Assembly (NCBI GenBank): GCA_964468725.1
Contig: CAYXVU010000323.1
Coordinates: forward strand, 1-5,453
Source of the DNA: CAYXVU01 sp964468725
Lineage (GTDB): Bacteria > Acidobacteriota > Blastocatellia > UBA7656
Direction: 5' to 3'
Length of the DNA: 5,453 nt
The translations under genes were made by a program, and so were the position numbers. Each line of letters starts with the position of its first letter. Positions within the stretch are counted from its first letter, which is position 1. The notes beneath the pieces are model-generated. The model was not told the DNA's origin. It saw nothing but the letters and a program-made list of their open reading frames with translations, and ran no database searches. Positions 1-3,624 of this stretch are shown here, piece after piece.

Positions 1-483
1 CTCTGCTCTGTTCAGATGTGGGCTATACGGCGGCAGGTAAAAGATTACCAATCCTCGCTGCTGCCAATATGCCCGGCGCTCCTTTATCCGCTCTGATCTG
101 TGTACTCGTGCATTGTCCAACACGACCACTGTTGTCTTCTTGATCGAAAACGACAGCCGCTCGAATTCCTCTATGATCAACTCGCTTGTTATACTCTGGC
201 GCGTCGTCTCAAATATCAGTTCATTGCTGCGACTCAATAAAGCAAAGCAATTCAGACCTGAGCCTTTGCTCGTCGGCATAAACACATTCTCGTCTGCAAA
301 CTGCCAGCCGTAAGGCACACACGGCTGAAGACTAACCCGACTCTCATCGCCGTAGTACAAATCTATCAGCCCCAGCTTTGAGAGCTTTTCCAACTCGCTG
401 AGGCAATAGACCTTCAATTGATAGACTTCCTCGCACGGCTCCTTTGAGGGACGTTTTCGGATTCGTTTATAGCGACCACCATG
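1..483 (-). CDS. IS630 transposase orfB, DDE catalytic domain (partial, frameshift-fused to orfA)
   Basis: This is the catalytic half of the transposase, which cuts and joins DNA ends using two metal ions held by a DDE triad. The frame is open from codon CAT at 481-483 to the window edge, giving 161 residues, and is reached by a -1 shift from orfA. The beginning is basic (HGGRYKRIRKRP). The first acidic residue is in YYGDES (D46 of this part), the second in VVVLDNARVH (D123), and the third is in LPPYSPHLNRAE, where E161 is encoded by positions 1-3, the very first bases of the window. There are 37 residues between the second D and the E. The motifs LDNARVH and LPPYSP are diagnostic of IS630/Tc1-mariner enzymes. 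No good independent start codon or ribosome-binding site was seen, so translation as an orfA-orfB fusion (132 + 161 residues visible) is most likely. The C-terminus is outside the window. Confidence 0.85.
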
Positions 484-878
484 TTTTTTATATAGCGCTG
501 AAGGGTTTTATTGCTGAAGGATTTGCCAAGTTGCTCTTCGAGTTCGGCTTTAGCGAGGCTGATGCGTTGGCGGTTGGTTTTGACAGCGGCTTTGACTCGC
601 GCTAAATCGCTGTGTGAATCGAGTATTGGCTTACGACCACGACCGGGTTTGGTGCGCAGCCCTTCAATGCCTTGCTCCTCAAAGCGCTTGAGCCAATTGT
701 TTACGACCACCTCACAACAGCCCAGGATTGAGGCGACCTGGGCAGAGGATCGCTGCTCAGATTTAAGCAGTAGCATTTGACACCGCAAGCGAAAAGCATG
801 GCTTTTGCCTTCACGATAGCCTTTTTCCAAAGCAGCACGTTGCGCTGTAGTGAGTTCCAGAGTTTTGATTTTGCCCAT
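414..878 (-). CDS. IS630 transposase orfA, helix-turn-helix DNA-binding part
   Basis: This frame encodes 154 residues and supplies the terminal-repeat-binding half of the IS630 transposase. Residues about 10-65 form a first helix-turn-helix (AQVASILGCCEVVVNNWLKRF, with the usual SSAQVA...VNNWLKR spacing). A glycine- and arginine-rich linker follows (GLRTKPGRGRKP, residues 73-84), and then a second helix-turn-helix up to about 132 (TLQRYIKN). Residues 133-154 after the slippery site are the short unshifted tail and are unlike transposase sequence, which supports the view that the functional product is the -1 fusion with orfB. The ATG at 876-878 was chosen because the protein then starts with the usual short lead-in to the first helix. 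No strong ribosome-binding site precedes it, and transposase expression is commonly kept low. IS-type two-frame organisation is typical for parts of this family. Confidence 0.85.
   Translation of the reverse strand: MGKIKTLELTTAQRAALEKGYREGKSHAFRLRCQMLLLKSEQRSSAQVASILGCCEVVVNNWLKRFEEQGIEGLRTKPGRGRKPILDSHSDLARVKAAVKTNRQRISLAKAELEEQLGKSFSNKTLQRYIKNMVVAINESENVPQRSRARKSIN
483..489 (-). other. Putative programmed -1 ribosomal frameshift site (A AAA AAC)
   Basis: On the minus strand the orfA codons ATA AAA AAC contain the heptamer A AAA AAC in the exact X XXY YYZ phase needed for tandem -1 slippage. After slipping, the ribosome reads AAA AAA and then CAT GGT GGT, entering the orfB frame. The fused sequence runs smoothly from LQRYIKN into HGGRYKRIRKRP, which is how intact IS630 transposases read between the second helix-turn-helix and the catalytic core. 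I saw no convincing downstream hairpin or upstream Shine-Dalgarno stimulator. An inactivating frameshift mutation is the alternative, but it would be a coincidence for one to fall on an ideal heptamer. Confidence 0.7.
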
Positions 879-909
879 GACAAAACATAGTTTAATCTAT
901 TTCCGTCCG

Positions 910-936
910 ATTACTTAATGCGAGCGGCGTAATTAA
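910..936. repeat. AT-rich dyad near the presumed IS end
   Basis: On the plus strand ATTAC (910-914) is mirrored by GTAAT (929-933), and overlapping TTAAT (915-919) is mirrored by ATTAA (932-936), around a GC-rich centre GCGAGCGGC. It lies 32 to 58 nt outside the orfA start, where the upstream terminal inverted repeat and promoter of an IS630 element are expected. Without the other end of the element this cannot be shown to be the terminal repeat. Confidence 0.3.
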
Positions 937-1022
937 AACCATAAGCACAGAGAAAAATCAACAACATTTTACTCGCCTGCTGGCTGTGCTTTCGAGTGAC
1001 CGCATAGCGAGGCAGTAATAAC

Positions 1023-1100
1023 TTAACGGCAACGATAGAGGAGCAAGGCTGAGAGGAGGAGCAGAATTACCAATGCGCCGATTTGCTGTGAGCGAGACAT
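1023..1100 (-). CDS. Possible 25-residue single-span membrane peptide
   Basis: On the minus strand ATG at 1098-1100 opens a frame of 25 residues ending in TAA at 1023-1025. The layout is a short polar start (MSRSQQIG), an uninterrupted hydrophobic run of about 14 residues (ALVILLLLSALLLY), and a basic end (RCR), which looks like one short membrane helix. An in-frame TAA lies four codons upstream, so it is not the tail of a longer frame. No Shine-Dalgarno sequence is visible before the ATG. It starts 118 nt behind the pepA stop on the same strand, so read-through from pepA could transcribe it. The family is not recognised. A chance open frame in leucine-rich triplets is a real alternative. Confidence 0.25.
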   Translation of the reverse strand: MSRSQQIGALVILLLLSALLLYRCR

Positions 1101-1150
1101 AATCGGGAACCATTACCGGGATGTAGAGGCAGAAAAGAGATCGGAGTAAA

Positions 1151-1208
1151 AGGGAAGAGGCCGGTTGATCTTCGCCTTTCTCGTCTCCTCTTGTAACCTG
1201 TCTTCCCT
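1151..1208 (-). terminator. Weak terminator-like dyad behind pepA
   Basis: On the minus strand, starting about 10 nt after the pepA stop codon, AGGGAAGA is followed 42 nt later by its perfect complement TCTTCCCT and then TTTAC. This 8-bp stem with a T-run sits where a pepA terminator is expected. The loop is long and the pairing is purine/pyrimidine-biased and AT-containing, so it is not a classic intrinsic terminator. An overlapping shorter pairing (AAGAGG with CCTCTT) competes with it. Confidence 0.22.
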
Positions 1209-1218
1209 ACCTTCACCC

Positions 1219-2727
1219 CTACTTCTTTGCTGCGTGATTGCAGACGTAATTGACCAAGGTGCGAATGGCCACGCCGGTCGGGCCTTTAGCCATGTAGGGC
1301 TTGGCATCATTAGCCCAAGCGGTTCCGGCAATATCGAGATGAACCCATGGTGTAGTTTCGGCAAACTCACGGAGGAAGAAGGCTGCGGTGATCGTTCCGG
1401 CGTAGCGACCGGCGGAGTTTTTAATATCAGCAATCTCGCTTTTGATCAACTCGCGATAGTCGGCATCCATCGGCAACTGCCAGAATTTTTCGCCCGCTTC
1501 TTTCGCCGCTTCGCGCACCTCGTCAATAAAGGTTTGATCGTTGCCCATTACGGCGACGTTGATGGCGCCGAGCGCAATCGAAACCGCGCCGGTGAGCGTC
1601 GCCAGATCAATGATCTTGGTCGCCCCCAGTTTGCGCGCATAGCTGATGGCATCGGCCAGAATCAAGCGCCCCTCGGCATCGGTATTGATGACTTCAATCG
1701 TCTTGCCGCTCATCGCGCGCAGCACGTCGCCAGGTTTGTAAGCTCGGCCTGAAGGCATATTCTCCGTCGTCGGCATCACGCCGATGACATTGACTGCCGG
1801 TTTGAGTTGGGCAATCACCCGCATGGCCGCCAGCGTTGCCGCCGCTCCCGACATGTCATACTTCATCTTCTCCATGCCTTCTGCGGGCTTGATCGAAATG
1901 CCGCCGGTATCAAAGGTGATCCCTTTGCCGACGATGGCAATTACTTCGGCGTCATTGCCCATCGGCTCCGATTCGTTCGGTTCATAGCGCAAGACGATGA
2001 GTTTGGCTGGTTCATCCGAGCCGCGCGCCACGCCAAGCAACGCGCCCATGCCTAACTCCTTCATGCGCGCTTCGTCGAGGATGTCTATGTCGAGGCCGAA
2101 GCGCTCGGCTGTCTCGCGGGCGCGTTCGGCCAATTCGGTCGGCGTTAAAACGGAACTCGGCTCATTCGAAAGCTCGCGGGCAAAGTTCACCGCTTCGCCG
2201 ATGATGCGTCCGCGTTCAACGCCGCGCGCCAGCGCCTCATCCGAACCGGGCTGCGCGGCGACGAGAATCAACTCTTCGATAAAGCGCTCTTCTTTGCTTT
2301 CCGTCTTGTACATATCGGGTTCGAACAGCGCCATCACAGCCCCTTCGACGGCAGCTTGCACGCTCGATTCCAGATCAAGCTGCGAGCGTCGCAACAAGGC
2401 CATCGAGCGCACCCCTTTGTTGCGCAGAAAACGCGCCGCCGTCCCGGCAACGCGCCGCACCGTATCAAAGGAGAATTCGTCGCGTTTGCCGCCGCCGACC
2501 AACAATAAGCGCCGCGCTTTGAGTTGGCCGGGGCGATGAATATAGACCGTATCGCCTTGCTTGCCGCGCATCTCGTCGCTGCCAAGCAGATCGCGCAATG
2601 CCTCGCCGGTGCGCTCGTCCAGTTCTTTGAGCGTTCCCTCATCCGCTTTCTCGCCCTCATAAATCGTCACCACCAGCGCGTCTGTCTCTACATCATAAAA
2701 GTTTCCGTAATCGGCTCTGACTTCCAT
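1219..2727 (-). CDS. pepA: Leucyl aminopeptidase, peptidase family M17 (cytosol aminopeptidase)
   Basis: This cytosolic enzyme is a two-metal-ion aminopeptidase that removes N-terminal residues, preferably leucine, from peptides; the family forms hexamers. The frame encodes 502 residues, against 503 for E. coli PepA. Residues 1 to about 160 form the variable N-terminal domain, and about 170-500 the catalytic domain. The family signature NTDAEGRL is intact at 348-355. Metal ligands K268, D273, D291, D350 and E352 and the catalytic K280 and R354 are all present, each offset by exactly two from the E. coli numbering. Hallmark segments VGKGITFDTGG and KYDMSGAA are also seen. The ATG at 2725-2727 (protein start MEVRADYG) was chosen because GGGGAGGA stands just before it. 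A longer frame from TTG at 2794-2796 adds 23 proline- and arginine-rich residues and lacks family likeness. The gene follows smpB on the same strand after 103 nt. No truncation or frameshift was seen. Confidence 0.97.
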   Translation of the reverse strand: MEVRADYGNFYDVETDALVVTIYEGEKADEGTLKELDERTGEALRDLLGSDEMRGKQGDTVYIHRPGQLKARRLLLVGGGKRDEFSFDTVRRVAGTAARFLRNKGVRSMALLRRSQLDLESSVQAAVEGAVMALFEPDMYKTESKEERFIEELILVAAQPGSDEALARGVERGRIIGEAVNFARELSNEPSSVLTPTELAERARETAERFGLDIDILDEARMKELGMGALLGVARGSDEPAKLIVLRYEPNESEPMGNDAEVIAIVGKGITFDTGGISIKPAEGMEKMKYDMSGAAATLAAMRVIAQLKPAVNVIGVMPTTENMPSGRAYKPGDVLRAMSGKTIEVINTDAEGRLILADAISYARKLGATKIIDLATLTGAVSIALGAINVAVMGNDQTFIDEVREAAKEAGEKFWQLPMDADYRELIKSEIADIKNSAGRYAGTITAAFFLREFAETTPWVHLDIAGTAWANDAKPYMAKGPTGVAIRTLVNYVCNHAAKK

Positions 2728-2730
2728 CTT

Positions 2731-2738
2731 TCCTCCCC
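2731..2738 (-). promoter_or_regulatory. Ribosome-binding site deciding the pepA start
   Basis: Minus-strand GGGGAGGA is followed by AAG and then the ATG at 2725-2727; the GGAGG core sits 4 nt from the start codon. It is the only strong Shine-Dalgarno sequence placed correctly for an in-frame ATG of pepA, and it argues against the upstream TTG start. Confidence 0.75.
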
Positions 2739-2789
2739 TGCTCGTGAGGGCTGAGCCATGAGGGCGGCGGGGAATTGGTCTCTCCTCCC

Positions 2790-2837
2790 TCCGCAACTCT
2801 CATCGCGTCGCCCTTCTCAGTCCTCAAGTCTCATCGC
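2790..2837 (-). repeat. Short imperfect direct repeat across the smpB stop and spacer
   Basis: On the minus strand GCGATGAGACTTGAGGA (2821-2837) recurs as GCGATGAGAGTTGCGGA (2790-2806). The copies match at 15 of 17 positions and are offset by 31 nt. The first copy contains the smpB stop codon TGA (2831-2833). The repeat may be a small tandem duplication that lengthened the smpB-pepA spacer. No function is evident. Confidence 0.5.
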
Positions 2838-3289
2838 TCAGACTTCTTTAGTGCAGCGCGCGCTTCGCGGTCGGCTTCGCGCCGCCGTTCAGTTTCGCGC
2901 TTGTCATAAAGTTTTTTCCCTTTGGCAACCGCCAGTTCAATTTTGACGCGGCCATTCTTGAGATACATCCGCGTCGGCACTAAGGTCAGCCCCTTCTCCT
3001 GCGCCTTCGACGCCAAGCGATAAATCTCCGCTTTGTGCAAAAGCAGCTTGCGCGTTCGCGTCGGCTGATGATTTTCGCGGTTGCCGTGACTGTACGGGCT
3101 GATGTGTGCGCCGAGCAGCCAGGCCTCGCCTTGATTGATGAGGCTGTAGCTGTCTTTCAAATTGCAGCGTCCTTCACGGATGGATTTTACTTCTGTGCCG
3201 GTCAGCGCGATGCCGCACTCATGAGTCTCAAGGATGTGATAGTTGTGGTAGGCTTCGCGATTCGTCGCCACCACCTTTTCATTTGCCAT
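2831..3289 (-). CDS. smpB: SsrA (tmRNA)-binding protein SmpB
   Basis: SmpB binds the tRNA-like end of tmRNA and places it in the A site of ribosomes stalled without a stop codon, so that the nascent chain is tagged for degradation and the ribosome is released. The frame encodes 152 residues, close to the usual 150-160. Conserved blocks appear in family order. NREAYHNYHI and GIALTGTEVKSIREG (about 10-40) come first. AHISPYSHGN with NHQPTRTRKLLLHK (61-86) and LTLVPTRMYLKNGRVKIELAVAKGK follow. The near-invariant GKKLYDKRE comes at about 124-132. The C-terminal tail ETERRREADREARAALKKSER is strongly charged, as expected for the part that becomes helical in the mRNA channel. The ATG at 3287-3289 gives the family-typical N-terminus MANEKVVATN, although no strong Shine-Dalgarno precedes it. 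The gene is first of a co-directional pair with pepA and divergent from the gene at 3625. The tmRNA gene itself is not in the window. Confidence 0.97.
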   Translation of the reverse strand: MANEKVVATNREAYHNYHILETHECGIALTGTEVKSIREGRCNLKDSYSLINQGEAWLLGAHISPYSHGNRENHQPTRTRKLLLHKAEIYRLASKAQEKGLTLVPTRMYLKNGRVKIELAVAKGKKLYDKRETERRREADREARAALKKSER

Positions 3290-3369
3290 ACAAACGTCCG
3301 AAGCGTCGGTGAAAATTGTCGAAGAAAACCGCTCTGAAATTCATGCGTCTGGCGCTCCGATTGGCAAGA

Positions 3370-3399
3370 ACTATATCCGATGCCGCCGCCGCGTCGCAA
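3370..3399 (-). promoter_or_regulatory. Sigma70-type promoter for smpB(-pepA)
   Basis: On the minus strand, TTGCGA (3394-3399) and TATAGT (3370-3375) are separated by 18 bases. Transcription would begin near 3362, leaving a leader of roughly 70 nt before the smpB ATG. Both hexamers are close to the TTGACA/TATAAT consensus in an otherwise GC-rich stretch. No comparably good promoter was seen between smpB and pepA, which fits co-transcription. Confidence 0.5.
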
Positions 3400-3409
3400 C
3401 GCGCCAGTC

Positions 3410-3431
3410 GTGGCCACTGCCTCGGCGGCAG
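3410..3431. promoter_or_regulatory. Palindrome and small hairpin upstream of the smpB promoter
   Basis: GTGGCCAC (3410-3417) is a perfect 8-bp palindrome about 10 bp upstream of the smpB -35 box. It touches a second inverted repeat, CTGCC TCGGC GGCAG (3417-3431). The position would suit a regulator, but both are short and may be chance in GC-rich DNA. Confidence 0.18.
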
Positions 3432-3584
3432 GTCAACGCCACTCTCAGAGGAGCCGAAAACAGCTTGGACAAATCTGCACGGATCGCTTACCTGATGCGT
3501 GAGCCTTCCTCTGTTTCGTGCCCATCCGGGTTCTATTTTCTTCTGTTCATCTCTGCTGCATAGAAAACGGCCTGGCCTCGGCGG

Positions 3585-3590
3585 TATGAT
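3585..3590 (+). promoter_or_regulatory. Candidate -10 element for the dikinase-like gene
   Basis: TATGAT lies 35 bases before the ATG at 3625, and transcription from it would give a leader of about 27 nt. The region 17 bases upstream (around 3562-3567, AGAAAA) does not resemble a -35 box, so the promoter may be weak, activator-dependent or absent. The same bases contain two in-frame ATG codons, which would not be in the transcript if this element is used. Confidence 0.22.
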
Positions 3591-3624
3591 GTCTGTGACA
3601 ACGACAAGGCGAGGCGAAATCATT

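Larger units (their letters stand above)
1..936 (-). mobile_element. IS630-family insertion sequence, partial (3' part beyond window)
   Basis: The two transposase frames (orfA and orfB) and their AT-richer composition relative to the flanking chromosome mark an IS630 (Tc1/mariner-superfamily) element read on the minus strand. Its downstream end lies outside the window, so the inverted repeats cannot be paired and the right boundary is only an estimate. I place it near the TA-rich dyad at 910-936, about 50 nt before the orfA start. IS630 elements as a family insert at TA dinucleotides, and several TA steps occur here (for example around 930-935). The element lies behind pepA in the same orientation and does not interrupt any recognised gene. 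Confidence 0.8.
879..1218. other. Intergenic stretch between the transposase and pepA
   Basis: About 340 bases separate the orfA start from the pepA stop. No conserved protein, tRNA or rRNA could be recognised on either strand. The part nearest orfA (up to roughly 936) probably belongs to the insertion sequence. The remainder holds one short hydrophobic minus-strand frame (1023-1100) and a terminator-like dyad (1151-1208), both listed separately with low confidence. No copy of the left IS tip was seen near pepA. Confidence 0.5.
3290..3624. other. Divergent intergenic region between smpB and the dikinase-like gene
   Basis: This is a stretch of 335 bases with no recognised gene. Short open frames on both strands lack family likeness and differ in character from the neighbours. 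The region is best read as a divergent control region: a good minus-strand promoter for smpB (3370-3399), a palindrome and hairpin upstream of it (3410-3431), and a weaker plus-strand -10 element (3585-3590) for the gene at 3625. I looked for tRNA-like or tmRNA-like structure because smpB and ssrA are sometimes neighbours, and saw none. Confidence 0.5.

Noticed and set aside
113..313. Plus-strand open frame of 66 residues at the left edge
   Set aside because: It is antisense to the transposase catalytic domain with its DDE motifs.
1074..1103. Plus-strand nine-codon frame (MRRFAVSET) after a GGAGGAG motif
   Set aside because: Spacing to the purine tract is long, the frame is tiny, and nothing follows it that would need a leader peptide.
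1165..1752. Open frame on the plus strand (195 residues) opposite pepA
   Set aside because: It overlaps the conserved catalytic half of pepA in antisense and has no family likeness.
2691..2759. Minus-strand 23-codon frame (MAQPSRAG...) overlapping the pepA start, as a possible leader peptide
   Set aside because: No well-spaced ribosome-binding site and no regulatory composition; the overlap is better explained by chance.
2728..2796. N-terminal extension of pepA from a TTG at 2794-2796
   Set aside because: The 23 added residues are low-complexity and unlike the family; the ATG at 2725-2727 has a strong ribosome-binding site and gives the usual length.
3309..3563. Plus-strand open frame of 84 residues in the smpB-dikinase gap
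   Set aside because: No ribosome-binding site and no motif; it opposes the smpB promoter and leader.
3290..3624. tmRNA or tRNA gene next to smpB
   Set aside because: I saw no acceptor-stem pairing with a TPsiC-like arm, nor an ANDENYALAA-like tag frame, on either strand.
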